NCBI GenBank assembly: GCA_014163555.1
Contig: JACJGO010000002.1
Coordinates: 310,001 to 374,000, forward strand
Reading direction: 5' to 3'
Source: Flavisolibacter longurius
GTDB lineage: Bacteria > Bacteroidota > Bacteroidia > Chitinophagales > Chitinophagaceae
Length of the DNA: 64,000 bases
Positions 43,895 through 52,868 of this stretch are shown piece after piece (the first letter of the stretch is position 1; each line of letters starts with the position of its first letter). The notes below the pieces were generated by a model. It saw only the letters and a list, made by a program, of their open reading frames with translations. It did no database searches and had not been told where the DNA came from. The position numbers were made by a program, and so were the translations under genes.

Positions 43895-46312
43895 TTAAAA
43901 AGCTTGCTTGGTTTGCTTAACAAACTTCTCCAGCCATTGACCCTGTTCGTACAGCATGTGCAGCAGGTTTTCCTTGCCGCTGTAGCTGTGCGATTCGTAC
44001 GGCAGCATCACCAGCTTCACCGTACCGCCATGGCCTTTTACGGCATTGAACAGGCGTTCGCTGTTGATGGGAAAAGTACCCGGGTTGTTATCCGCTTCGC
44101 CGTGGATCAGCAGCAGCGGTGTTTTGATTTTATCGGCATAGCTGAACGGGCTCATTTCGAAATAAAGCTGCGGTGCCTGCCAGTAGGTCCGCTCTTCGTT
44201 CTGGAATCCAAATGGCGTCAGCGTACGGTTGTAGGCGCCGCTGCGGGCAATACCGGCTTTGAACAAATTCGTGTGTGCAAGCAGGTTAGCCGTCATAAAA
44301 GCACCATAACTGTGACCGCCAACAGCTACACGGTTGCGATCGCCAACGCCCATTTCCGACAGCTTGTTAATGGCCGCTTCGGCGTTCAGTTTTAACTGCT
44401 CTACAAAATTGTCGTTGGGTTTTCCATCGCCTTTGGCAACAATCGGGAATTCGGCGTTATTCAACACGGCAAAGCCCTGCGTTACATAAAAAATTGGCGA
44501 ACCCCAGCTGATGGTGGTAAAACGATGCTCCGAGCCACGAACCTGCGCGGCATCATTGGCCGAGTTGAATTCGCGGGGATAGGCCCACATGAACACGGGC
44601 AGCGGTCCGTCTTTTTCCTTGTTATAGCCTTTGGGCAGGTAAAGATCCCCGGTCAGGTTCACGCCATCGGCCCGTTTGTAAAACACTTTTTCCTTTGTTA
44701 CACCGGCCAGTTGCGGGTAAGGATTTTCAAACTTCGTCAGCGGACGGTCAGCAATCCGGCGTACCAGGTCCTTCAGGAAATAGTTGGGCACATCGGTCTG
44801 TGTTTCGCGGCGGGTAACTAGCGTAAGGGCCTGCGGGTCCAGCACATCGGCCACGTATTCGTACGTGCCTTCGGCACTGCGCCAGATGATTTCGTTCTTT
44901 TTTGTGGCCAAATCAAACTTCGCCAGGAAGGGCAGGTCGCCCTTGGCCGATGATCCTTGGATATTGTTCATCAGCAGCTTGGTGCCGTTATCCACCGTAA
45001 CGATCACATTGCGGCCCCATTTGTTTTTCGCTCTTACCGGGTCGCCGGGATCGTTGTATGCATCGGTTTGCGCCAGGTCGTACAATTTCTCCAGCTTTCC
45101 GGTAGTGGAATTATAGCGGCTCACACGGCTGGTTTGTTTGGAGCGAAGGCCTTCGCTCACCAGTGCCAGCGAGGCATCGCCCCATGACGTGCCACGGTAA
45201 CGCATCGTGGTCTTAAACAGTTCTTTCGGCTGACCGGTGAACGGTGCAGAAAGCGCATAGACGGCATCGTGATACTCAACTTTTGTTTTGATCAGGCCAC
45301 TGTCCAGTGGTTGTGCCCATACCACGGTAGCCGCTTCGTCATCCCGCCAGTCAAAACCGCGGGGAACGTTCTGCACATTATCATAACCACTGGGAGTACC
45401 TTCGGCAGATGGCAGTTGCGCCAGTTGCTTCACTACTTTCCCGCTGCGGTCAATAATGTTGATAGTGGTAGGAAAGCCATAAGCACCTACGAGGTAAGAA
45501 AACGGCTTGCGGATAGTCCGGGTCATCATATAACCCTTATCCGGAGAAAGGCTGGCTGTAAGGTAGATAGCCGGCGCACCAATTTTTGTTTCCACGCCAG
45601 CCCGGTTTTGCACCAGTTGCGCCGTTCCATAAAACTGGAACAGGTCTTCATCGTAAGGTGATTTGATCAGATCCTGGTAGGTGCGATCCGGTGCAGCCTT
45701 GCCCATATTTTCCTGAATGGCAGGACCTTTGGGTGTAATGCTTTTTTTCGGAGCCGCCGTAGCCGGTGCGGTGGTGGCTTTGTAAAGGATGGTGTTGTCA
45801 TCCACCCAGGTGTAGGCAGCACCCAAAGTGTTGTTCACTGCCTGCTTGTTGATCTTTGTTGCTTTTTGCGTAGCCACATCCACCACAAATAAATCAACGC
45901 GGTTGTTGGTGGTGTTCAGAAACGCAATCTTGCTTTCTGACGGGCTCCAGCTAATGTTGGAAGCCAGCAGGTCTTGCGGCAGGCCGATTACTGTTACTTC
46001 TTTACCGGTTTTAATGTTCTTCAACTTAAAGTTGTTGATAAACACCTGGCGGCTGGGTGAAAAATTAGCCGGGTTGATGCGCAGGCCGGCAATGCGCAGT
46101 TCGGGCTGGCCCAGTTCCTCCACGGTAGGATAGGGGTTGCGTTCGCTCAGCAGCATCCAGTCGCCTTTGCTGTTGATGCTAACGGATGGTGTCGGTTTGG
46201 CCAGCAGCAGATCGGCCACTTCTTTGGCGGGCATCTGGTACCCTTTGTCGGTTTGGGCCATGGCCGTCCCCAAAAAGAATAGCAAAAGAAAGAACAAGCT
46301 CAGTCTTCTCAT
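43895..46312 (-). CDS. S9 family peptidase (glutamyl endopeptidase-like prolyl oligopeptidase), exported
   Basis: An 805-residue serine peptidase with a signal peptide (cut after GTAMAQ). A beta-propeller occupies about residues 50-540 and controls access to the active site. The alpha/beta-hydrolase domain has the nucleophile Ser668 in GGHSYGAFM, an acid near Asp741 in HGEADN and His775 in YESHSY. This active-site pattern is that of the glutamyl endopeptidase-like branch of S9. It would degrade peptides in the periplasm. The gene is monocistronic by its surroundings. Confidence 0.93.
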   Translation of the reverse strand: MRRLSLFFLLLFFLGTAMAQTDKGYQMPAKEVADLLLAKPTPSVSINSKGDWMLLSERNPYPTVEELGQPELRIAGLRINPANFSPSRQVFINNFKLKNIKTGKEVTVIGLPQDLLASNISWSPSESKIAFLNTTNNRVDLFVVDVATQKATKINKQAVNNTLGAAYTWVDDNTILYKATTAPATAAPKKSITPKGPAIQENMGKAAPDRTYQDLIKSPYDEDLFQFYGTAQLVQNRAGVETKIGAPAIYLTASLSPDKGYMMTRTIRKPFSYLVGAYGFPTTINIIDRSGKVVKQLAQLPSAEGTPSGYDNVQNVPRGFDWRDDEAATVVWAQPLDSGLIKTKVEYHDAVYALSAPFTGQPKELFKTTMRYRGTSWGDASLALVSEGLRSKQTSRVSRYNSTTGKLEKLYDLAQTDAYNDPGDPVRAKNKWGRNVIVTVDNGTKLLMNNIQGSSAKGDLPFLAKFDLATKKNEIIWRSAEGTYEYVADVLDPQALTLVTRRETQTDVPNYFLKDLVRRIADRPLTKFENPYPQLAGVTKEKVFYKRADGVNLTGDLYLPKGYNKEKDGPLPVFMWAYPREFNSANDAAQVRGSEHRFTTISWGSPIFYVTQGFAVLNNAEFPIVAKGDGKPNDNFVEQLKLNAEAAINKLSEMGVGDRNRVAVGGHSYGAFMTANLLAHTNLFKAGIARSGAYNRTLTPFGFQNEERTYWQAPQLYFEMSPFSYADKIKTPLLLIHGEADNNPGTFPINSERLFNAVKGHGGTVKLVMLPYESHSYSGKENLLHMLYEQGQWLEKFVKQTKQAF

Positions 46313-46503
46313 GATTGAATGTTTGTTTTAAAACAGTTTGGAAAGAATGCTAAAATAAAACGCCCCGGTCCATTCCAGGGCGTTTAAAGATAAGTTGTAA
46401 CGTCTTTTAACCTGCAAAGGCTTTTGGCGAAAGGTGAATAGCGAAAACACTTTTTGTTTACAATGAAGCAGTATTTCACGGTTCAGTTACCCCAACCCAT
46501 TCC

Positions 46504-46640
46504 GTTGCCCCACTGCTTCAGCGCGGGGGTATTAGGTCTGAACAGCTATCTAAACAACGGCTTTAGCCGAACGGTTTCGGCTAAAGCTCCTATAATACTT
46601 TTATGTGTTACTACAAACCCCGCCATATATGGCGGGGCAA
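46504..46640. repeat. REP-like palindromic element, copy 2
   Basis: This element matches the order of parts at 36409-36553: TTGCCCCAC...GCGCGGGG, ACAACGGCTTTAGCCG, a hairpin with TTTCGGCTAAAGC, and the perfect 20-bp palindrome CCCCGCCATATATGGCGGGG at 46618-46637. It fills much of the 390-bp gap between the S9 and DUF3127 genes. The rest of that gap (46313-46503) holds only a weak GCCCCGG hairpin near 46360. Confidence 0.75.
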
Positions 46641-46647
46641 TACTGTG

Positions 46648-46680
46648 AACAAGAAATGGCTTCAACATCCATTTCTTGTT
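46648..46680 (-). terminator. Probable terminator of the DUF3127 gene
   Basis: AACAAGAAATGG (46648-46659) pairs with CCATTTCTTGTT (46669-46680). It lies 23 bp after the stop but lacks a long T-run on the minus strand. Confidence 0.55.
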
Positions 46681-46702
46681 GTTATCAAAAAGTCGGGATA
46701 GT

Positions 46703-47047
46703 TTAGAACGGCAGGCTTTCTTCGTCATCGCTGGTGAAACTCTGTCCGAAAGGATCATCATCAGCTGCCGCTACGGGGGCGGAACCTTCCACGTCAATCT
46801 TCCAGGCCTTTACATCGGTGTACCAACGACCGTTGAACTCACGGCTTTCCACATCAAAATCAATTTTCAGGCGGTTGCCCGGTTTTAACTGGGTTTCATT
46901 GATCTTATCGCCCCATACGGAGATGCAGATCTTTTTGGGGTACTGGCCATCGGTTTCCACGATGATGTCCTGCTTTTTCCACTGGCCATTCTTCCCGGTA
47001 CCGGTTTGCAGGGGAAGCAATTGAACAAGTTTGGCGGTAATTTGCAT
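46703..47047 (-). CDS. DUF3127 protein, OB-fold-like, with SSB-type acidic tip
   Basis: A 114-residue Bacteroidota protein. Residues 1-86 have the strand pattern of an OB fold (MQITAKLVQLLPLQTG, WKKQDIIVETDG, RLKIDFDVESREFNGRWYTD). The tail is acidic (DDDPFGQSFTSDDEES) and ends in LPF. That is very close to the C-terminal tip of single-stranded DNA-binding protein, which recruits repair and replication partners. A nucleic-acid role is a fair inference. The gene is between terminators, so it is probably monocistronic. Confidence 0.87.
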   Translation of the reverse strand: MQITAKLVQLLPLQTGTGKNGQWKKQDIIVETDGQYPKKICISVWGDKINETQLKPGNRLKIDFDVESREFNGRWYTDVKAWKIDVEGSAPVAAADDDPFGQSFTSDDEESLPF

Positions 47048-47105
47048 ATAACGATTGTGTTAGGTAATGATACTATTTTATAAAATTGAAACGAAGCCTT
47101 TGCAT

Positions 47106-47138
47106 AAAAAAGCCCCTGGCAAAAGCAGAGGCTTTTCT
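47106..47138 (-). terminator. Probable terminator of the M3 peptidase gene
   Basis: AAAAAAGCCCCTG and CAGAGGCTTTTCT form a slightly imperfect stem; on the minus strand a T-run follows. It lies 20 bp after the stop. Confidence 0.65.
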
Positions 47139-47157
47139 CTGAACTTTTTCGGCGCTT

Positions 47158-48894
47158 CTATTTTACATCCGGGTGGGTGATCTTTTCCATTTCAGCCTGC
47201 ACAAACAACATCAGCTCACTGATATAGTCTGGTGCAAAGCTGAATTTCAACCCGGCTGCTTCGTACAACTGGGGCAGCGTTTTGGTGCCACCCAATTGCA
47301 GGGCATTAATATAATTCTGAATAGCGGTCTCTTTGTTCTCTTTAAACTGTTTCCACAAGCCGATGGCACCCAGTTGTGCAATGCCGTATTCAATGTAATA
47401 GAATGGCACCTCGTACAGGTGCAACTGGCGCTGCCAACTGTAGCGACGATAATCTTCCAGCCCGGAAACATCCAGCGCAATGGATGTGTAATCATTCAAA
47501 ATGCTGCGCCAGTTTTCTTCTCTTTCTACCAAGGTATGATTTGGATTTTCATACAGCCAGTGCTGGAACTTGTCGATGGTGGCAATCCATGGGAAGATGG
47601 TGATTACCCTTTCCAACTGGTGTTGCTTGGCTCTCTTTAAATCTTCTTCATTATCAAAGAACACATCCCAATTATCCATGCTGAACAATTCCATGGTCAT
47701 GGAAGCCACTTCGGCAATCTCCATAGGGTATTCTTTGAATGCCGTTAGCGGGAGATCATGCGCCAGGAAGGAATGAACAGCGTGACCGCCTTCGTGCACC
47801 ATCGTGGTGACGTCGCTCATCTGGCCGGCGGCATTCATAAAAATGAACGGAGCACCGGTTTCGGGCAACGGGCAGTTATAGCCACCCGGCGCCTTGCCTT
47901 TGCGGCTATCCAGGTCCAGTCGTCCCATCTCTTTCATCCGCGTCAGGCACTCGGCAAAAAACGGATGAATGCGATGAAAACATTCGATGGTTTTGTTTAC
48001 CAGTTCTTCGCCGGTAGCAAATGGCGTCAGGGGTTTTACGCCATCCGGCTCCGCCTCGGTATCCCAGGGACGAAGCGTGGGAAGACCCAGCTTTTGCCGC
48101 TTGCGGTCGTAAATAAAATCAACCAGCGGACGAACCTGTGTCTTCACAGCTTCATGAAACTGGAAGCAGTCTTCTTTTTTATAATCAAAGCGTCCGAGGT
48201 CAGCAAACTTGTAATCACGGTAGTTTTCGAAACCGGCATTTTTTGCCACCTGGTTGCGCAGGTCAAGCAGTTTAGAAAAAAGATCGTTCAACTGCTCTTT
48301 GTCCTGCAGGCGGCGCTCCTGGATTTTGCGATACACCCGTTCCCGCAGTTCGCGGTTGGGATTCTCTAAAAACTTGGAGGCCTGTTGCAGGGTATATTCC
48401 TGTCCGTCCACTTCCACGCTCATCTTGCCGTTGATCACACCGTATTGTTGTGCCAATACGGCAATCTGCGATTGCAAGGGGATGTTTTCTTCGCGGAACA
48501 GCTCAATGCTTTTTTTCACATTGCGGAGGTACACCTTGTAAGCATCGCCTTCTAACGTTTTTGTGTATTCGTTTTCTACCAGCTTTCGATTGAGCTTATC
48601 GGCGTAAGGCTGCATTTTCGGCTGGATCTCGGTTACAAAGAAGGTGAATGCGTTCTCCAATTCTTTGTTTTCCGTATCGCAGGTCATGCGAATCTGCCGC
48701 CAGGCGGCGTCCTCGCCAATCACGGCTTCCAGTTCGCTCACGTCTTTCAGCCAGCCTTCCAAATCTTCTTTGGTGGCCAGCGGCCGATCCAGCAATTCTT
48801 TAAAATAAGGCTCCAGCCCTTGCCAGTCCGCTACCTTAAAATCCTTCGGCAGGTACGAACGGGGTATGCTGGTGATATTGGCTGTGTACTCCAT
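47158..48894 (-). CDS. M3 family oligoendopeptidase
   Basis: A 578-residue zinc peptidase of the PepF type that cleaves short peptides in the cytoplasm; no signal peptide is seen from the chosen start. The zinc motif HEGGH is at 367-371 (TTMVHEGGHAVHSFL), and the third ligand Glu lies in EIAEVASMTMELF. The helical N-terminal lid (EDLEGWLKDVSELEAVIGED) is typical. ATG 48894 is chosen because the upstream extension to 48978 does not resemble the family. A terminator follows. It is probably used in peptide turnover. Confidence 0.92.
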   Translation of the reverse strand: MEYTANITSIPRSYLPKDFKVADWQGLEPYFKELLDRPLATKEDLEGWLKDVSELEAVIGEDAAWRQIRMTCDTENKELENAFTFFVTEIQPKMQPYADKLNRKLVENEYTKTLEGDAYKVYLRNVKKSIELFREENIPLQSQIAVLAQQYGVINGKMSVEVDGQEYTLQQASKFLENPNRELRERVYRKIQERRLQDKEQLNDLFSKLLDLRNQVAKNAGFENYRDYKFADLGRFDYKKEDCFQFHEAVKTQVRPLVDFIYDRKRQKLGLPTLRPWDTEAEPDGVKPLTPFATGEELVNKTIECFHRIHPFFAECLTRMKEMGRLDLDSRKGKAPGGYNCPLPETGAPFIFMNAAGQMSDVTTMVHEGGHAVHSFLAHDLPLTAFKEYPMEIAEVASMTMELFSMDNWDVFFDNEEDLKRAKQHQLERVITIFPWIATIDKFQHWLYENPNHTLVEREENWRSILNDYTSIALDVSGLEDYRRYSWQRQLHLYEVPFYYIEYGIAQLGAIGLWKQFKENKETAIQNYINALQLGGTKTLPQLYEAAGLKFSFAPDYISELMLFVQAEMEKITHPDVK

Positions 48895-48993
48895 GGTTGT
48901 AGATTGTTTAAAGGGTGAAAAAGATGACGGATGAGGGATGACAAATGACAGTAAAAATCCATTGCTGTCATCGGTCATCTGTCAACTATCCTC

Positions 48994-49599
48994 TTATTCT
49001 TCGTCGGTCTTCTTCTTCCGGCTGCGGGTTGTTTTGGTTTTGGCTACTTCCGGCACTTCATCCGGCTGTACGTCCAGCACCACTTTTTCGCCGGCAGCGT
49101 CAAGCGTTTCCGCTACATTCTTTTTGCTGCTTTTCTTTGGCTTGGCTTCCGTTTGTTCCGCCTTATTCTCAGCCTCAGCTTTTACCTCCGTCCCGGCCTC
49201 GTCTTCCTGCGGCTCATCCTGTACGGTAAAGTCAATATTGTGTTTTTCCAGAGCACTGAACCAGTTCACCATTTTCTTCATGTCGCTGGTGTACACTCTG
49301 TCAAAATCCATTTCGGGATATGTTTTTTCAAAATAGCCTTTCAAGGCTTTGTTGTCTTTAACATTGGGCAGGGCTTCGCTGCTGCTCTTCATGGAAGAGA
49401 AGATGTCGGACAGCGAAACATTGTCGCCGGTGGTATAAATCTCGATGCTTTCCAGATGCGAGAGGTTATGCACACGGCTTGAAATAAACTTGGTGCTGCC
49501 GTCTTCGAGGGAGCGGACAATAGCACCATCACTTTTACTGCTTAAAATCTCATATAAACCCGGTAAACCGGTTACGGCAACAATTCTGCTATACTCCAT
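48994..49599 (-). CDS. DUF5606 domain protein with charged tail
   Basis: A 201-residue Bacteroidota protein. The DUF5606 domain covers about 1-135 with SRIVAVTGLPGLYEILSSK, IVRSLEDGSTKFIS and ESIEIYTTGDNVSLSDIF. The remaining part is highly charged, rich in E, A and K, and ends in a basic RSRKKK motif followed by an acidic end. Such tails may bind nucleic acid. Function of the family is unknown. ATG 49599 is chosen because the conserved domain starts there; longer starts run through the region upstream of the next gene. It begins 99 bp before the M3 gene on the same strand and may share its transcript. Confidence 0.9.
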   Translation of the reverse strand: MEYSRIVAVTGLPGLYEILSSKSDGAIVRSLEDGSTKFISSRVHNLSHLESIEIYTTGDNVSLSDIFSSMKSSSEALPNVKDNKALKGYFEKTYPEMDFDRVYTSDMKKMVNWFSALEKHNIDFTVQDEPQEDEAGTEVKAEAENKAEQTEAKPKKSSKKNVAETLDAAGEKVVLDVQPDEVPEVAKTKTTRSRKKKTDEE

Positions 49600-49643
49600 A
49601 ATCAACAAATTTGGGGCTGCAAGATAAGAAAGAGTAGGCATTG

Positions 49644-49735
49644 CCAATCGGCAATCGCAACGGGCAACCGGCAAGGGAACGCATCCGTATAAAACCATTT
49701 GATTATTGATTATTGCTTGTTGCCCATTGATTTTA
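49644..49735. repeat. Degenerate GGCAAT/TTGATTATTG intergenic repeats
   Basis: The 211-bp gap before 49811 contains repeated GGCAA words (CCAATCGGCAATCGC, GGGCAACCGGCAAG), then TTGATTATTGATTATTGC. The 12-mer CCAATCGGCAAT at 49644-49655 recurs as its reverse complement at 38721-38732 next to the marR inverted repeat. The rest of the gap shows no clear feature. Confidence 0.45.
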
Positions 49736-49810
49736 TTAGCCTTAATTAACCTGAACAGGGTCAGGTGCGGCACTATTTTTAGGACTTTTGCATGTTGAAG
49801 AACCCATTTT

Positions 49811-52723
49811 ATGTACAGACGAGTTTTACCCTTGCTCCTGGCTTTGCTTTTGGCACAGGTCATTCATGCGCAGTTTAGTCTTAGTGGAAGCATTCGCGAT
49901 CAGCAGGCGGGCGGTCCGCTCAGTGGCGCCAGTGTCCGGTTAAGCAGTACGTCCAATGCCGGCTTTGCCCGCAATGTGCTCAGCGATTCGCTTGGCCGCT
50001 TTACGTTTCAAAGTCTTCCGGCCGACAGTTTCCAGGTCGTTATCTCCTTTGTTGGCTTTAAAGATGTCACCCGGGGTGTTCGGGTGGACTCCACCACAGC
50101 CAATTTCGATACCGCGACTGCAGGTGGCAATGTAACTTTTGATGTGGCCATGGTACCCAGTGCGTCCAACGACCTGGCAACGGTGGTGGTAAGCACCCGC
50201 ATTGCACCGGCAACACAAAAAGGCGATACCCTGCAGATCAATGCCAGCCAGTTTAAAGTAAACCCTGACGCTACTGCAGAAGACCTGGCTCGTAAAGTGC
50301 CGGGCATTACCATTGAGAACGGACAGGTAAAAGCGCAGGGGGAGAACGTTCAAAAAGTGACCATCGACGGCCGGGAGTTGTTTGGCGATGATGCCACGGC
50401 GGCCCTGCGTAACCTGCCGGCCGAGGTAATTGACAAGATTCAAATCTTCGACCGGATGAGCGACCAGGCCCAGTTGAGCGGCGTGGATGATGGCAACACA
50501 CAAAAAGGCATCAACATCGTCACCAAGGCCAATATGCGTAACGGGCAGTTTGGCCGTATTACCGCGGGTTACGGAACCGACGAGCGGTACCTGGCGGGTG
50601 GCAATACAACCATTTTGAAAGACAATCGCCGCATTTCGATCGTGGGCAATTTCAATAACGTGAACCAGCAGAATTTCTCGCAGCAAGACCTTTTGGGTGT
50701 GACCAGCAGCGGCGGACGTGGAGGCGGTGGTGGCTTTCGTGGCGGGGGTGGCGGCGGTGGTCCCCGCGGCGGTGGAGGCGGTAATTGGGGCGGTGGTGGC
50801 GCCGGCAATTTTATGGTGGGTACGCAAAACGGTATCAACCGCACCAACGCGCTGGGTATTAACTTCTCTGATATCTGGGGGAAAAAACTGACGGTGACGG
50901 GTAGCTACTTGTTTAACGACAGTAAGAACAACACCCGGCAATTGGCCAGCACGCAATATTTTACCAACTCCATTACTAACATTGTGGATACCACCACTTC
51001 GGTTAGCAATAACCAGAATCACCGGGTGAACCTTCGACTGGAGTACAGGATTGACTCCATGAACACACTGATCATTACCCCAAGTGCCAACATTCAGAAC
51101 AACACATCGAACCGGAGTGTGGGTACGGCAACGTTCTTTTCACCCAACAACCCATTTGTACAAACGCTCAACACCAATATCAACGATGACAAACGCAGCG
51201 CCGCAAATTTGAACAACTCCATTTTGTACCGCCGTTCGTTTGCAAAGCGTGGCCGTTCGTTTACCATCAACCTGAACACATCATACAATGACAGAACCGG
51301 GGAGGCTTACGTGAATACCTTCCAGCGTTCGTTTGCAACGGGAGGTTTTGACGATACCCTTTCGAACCGCTTTACCGATCAGGCAAACAATACCTTCCAG
51401 GTATCAAGCAATATCACCTATTCAGAACCGCTGGGTCAAAATTCGCAACTGCAGTTTTCATACAACCCACGGATTTCAAAAAGCAAATCGGACCAGCAAA
51501 CCTTTGAGCTGGACTCGATAAACAATAAATATTCCCTGTTCAGGCCCAATCTGTCAAATGTATTAGAGAATACCACCACAGCGCAAAACGGGGGGCTTTC
51601 CTATCGCTGGGGTGACCGCGACCGTATGATTTCGTTTGGTGTGAACTACCAGAACACCAACCTGAAAAGCAATCAAACTTTTCCGCAGGCTGTTACAGTT
51701 AATAAGTCGTTCAGCAATGTGTTGCCCAACGCTATGGTCCGTTACAAGATCTCAACCCGCAGCAACCTGCGCCTGTTTTACCGCACCAGTGTGAACGAGC
51801 CTTCGGTAACGCAACTGCAAAGTGTGATCGACATCTCCAATGCACCGGTGTACCGCATTGGTAACGTGAACCTGAATACACAATACACGCAGTTTGGTAG
51901 CTTCCAGTATACGTATACCAATCCTACCAAAGGACTCCTGCTGGTGGGTAACCTGTTTTACCAAACCGCCAACGACTATATTTCCAATGCCACGTACACG
52001 TTGGTAAAAGATACGGTTGTGGGTGGGGTTTTGCTGTCGCCCGGCTCCCGTTTAACCTCTCCGGTGAACCTGGATGGTTATCGCAACATGCGTTCGTCCA
52101 TCACGTTTGCCGTGCCCATTGGTTTTATTAAATCCAACCTCAACCTCGATGGTGGTCTTTCGTATTCAAAAATTCCTGGGATTACCAACAGCCGGTTGAA
52201 CGAAACCAAGTCCACGGTGTACACGGTGCGTACCGGTATTGCCAGCAACGTAAGCCAGTATGTTGATTTCAACGTATCGTATTCTGCCAATTTCAATAAG
52301 GTGAGAAACGAAGTACTGCCAACGGCAAACAACGACTTTTTCCAGCATGTGGCCAGTTTGCAATTTAACCTCCTGTCAAAAAATGGTTGGTTTTTTCAGA
52401 ACGATTTGAACAACCAGTTTTATAACGGTTTATCGGAAGGCTTTAACCAGAACTATGTTCTCTGGAACATGAGTGCCGGTAAAAAAATCCTGAAAGACCG
52501 CAAAGGAGAGATCAAGGTCAGCGTATTTGACCTGTTGAAACAAAACCGAAGCATTATCCGGAACATTACCGGTGAGTATATTGAAGACGTGCAAAACCAG
52601 GTGCTGCAGCAGTACTTCATGCTGCATTTTACCTACAACCTGCGCAATTTTGGTACGGCTGCTTCGCGGCAGCAGGCAAGAGAAGAAAGAGAAGGCCGCA
52701 ATTTTGGGCCGCCACGTTTTTAA
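49811..52723 (+). CDS. Outer-membrane beta-barrel protein, TonB-dependent receptor-like, with Gly-rich insert
   Basis: A 970-residue outer-membrane protein of the OMP_b-brl type. A signal peptide (cut after VIHAQ) is followed by a carboxypeptidase-like domain (SLSGSIRDQQAGGPLSGASV), a plug-like part (ARKVPGITIENGQVKAQGE, VTIDGRELFGDDATAALRNL) and a long barrel. An unusual Gly-rich insert at about 300-333 interrupts the region just after the plug. The barrel ends in YNLRNFG followed by a charged tail. It is not paired with a SusD, so its substrate may be a small ligand or metal complex. A terminator follows 20 bp downstream. Confidence 0.9.
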   Translation: MYRRVLPLLLALLLAQVIHAQFSLSGSIRDQQAGGPLSGASVRLSSTSNAGFARNVLSDSLGRFTFQSLPADSFQVVISFVGFKDVTRGVRVDSTTANFDTATAGGNVTFDVAMVPSASNDLATVVVSTRIAPATQKGDTLQINASQFKVNPDATAEDLARKVPGITIENGQVKAQGENVQKVTIDGRELFGDDATAALRNLPAEVIDKIQIFDRMSDQAQLSGVDDGNTQKGINIVTKANMRNGQFGRITAGYGTDERYLAGGNTTILKDNRRISIVGNFNNVNQQNFSQQDLLGVTSSGGRGGGGGFRGGGGGGGPRGGGGGNWGGGGAGNFMVGTQNGINRTNALGINFSDIWGKKLTVTGSYLFNDSKNNTRQLASTQYFTNSITNIVDTTTSVSNNQNHRVNLRLEYRIDSMNTLIITPSANIQNNTSNRSVGTATFFSPNNPFVQTLNTNINDDKRSAANLNNSILYRRSFAKRGRSFTINLNTSYNDRTGEAYVNTFQRSFATGGFDDTLSNRFTDQANNTFQVSSNITYSEPLGQNSQLQFSYNPRISKSKSDQQTFELDSINNKYSLFRPNLSNVLENTTTAQNGGLSYRWGDRDRMISFGVNYQNTNLKSNQTFPQAVTVNKSFSNVLPNAMVRYKISTRSNLRLFYRTSVNEPSVTQLQSVIDISNAPVYRIGNVNLNTQYTQFGSFQYTYTNPTKGLLLVGNLFYQTANDYISNATYTLVKDTVVGGVLLSPGSRLTSPVNLDGYRNMRSSITFAVPIGFIKSNLNLDGGLSYSKIPGITNSRLNETKSTVYTVRTGIASNVSQYVDFNVSYSANFNKVRNEVLPTANNDFFQHVASLQFNLLSKNGWFFQNDLNNQFYNGLSEGFNQNYVLWNMSAGKKILKDRKGEIKVSVFDLLKQNRSIIRNITGEYIEDVQNQVLQQYFMLHFTYNLRNFGTAASRQQAREEREGRNFGPPRF

Positions 52724-52743
52724 CCATTCGGGTCTTTCATTTG

Positions 52744-52772
52744 AACAGCTCCTTACCGGGGCTGTTTTTTTA
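52744..52772 (+). terminator. Terminator after the outer-membrane protein gene
   Basis: AACAGCTCC and GGGGCTGTT form a stem followed by TTTTTTT. It lies 21 bp after the stop codon. Confidence 0.82.
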
Positions 52773-52868
52773 TCAGGGTAGTTGCAATTGCGCCCGGAAG
52801 ACTTTACATTCAGGAAGGTATTTCAAACCACCTGACCATTTCTTATTTCACCTGCTTAAAAAAATTTT

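Noticed and set aside
49600-49863. N-terminal extension of the DUF5606 protein
   Set aside because: The extension crosses the start of the divergent outer-membrane gene and repeat-like DNA; the conserved domain starts at 49599.
50569-50847. Proline-rich open frame on the minus strand
   Set aside because: It is the complement of the Gly-rich coding stretch of the outer-membrane protein; the plus frame has clear homology.
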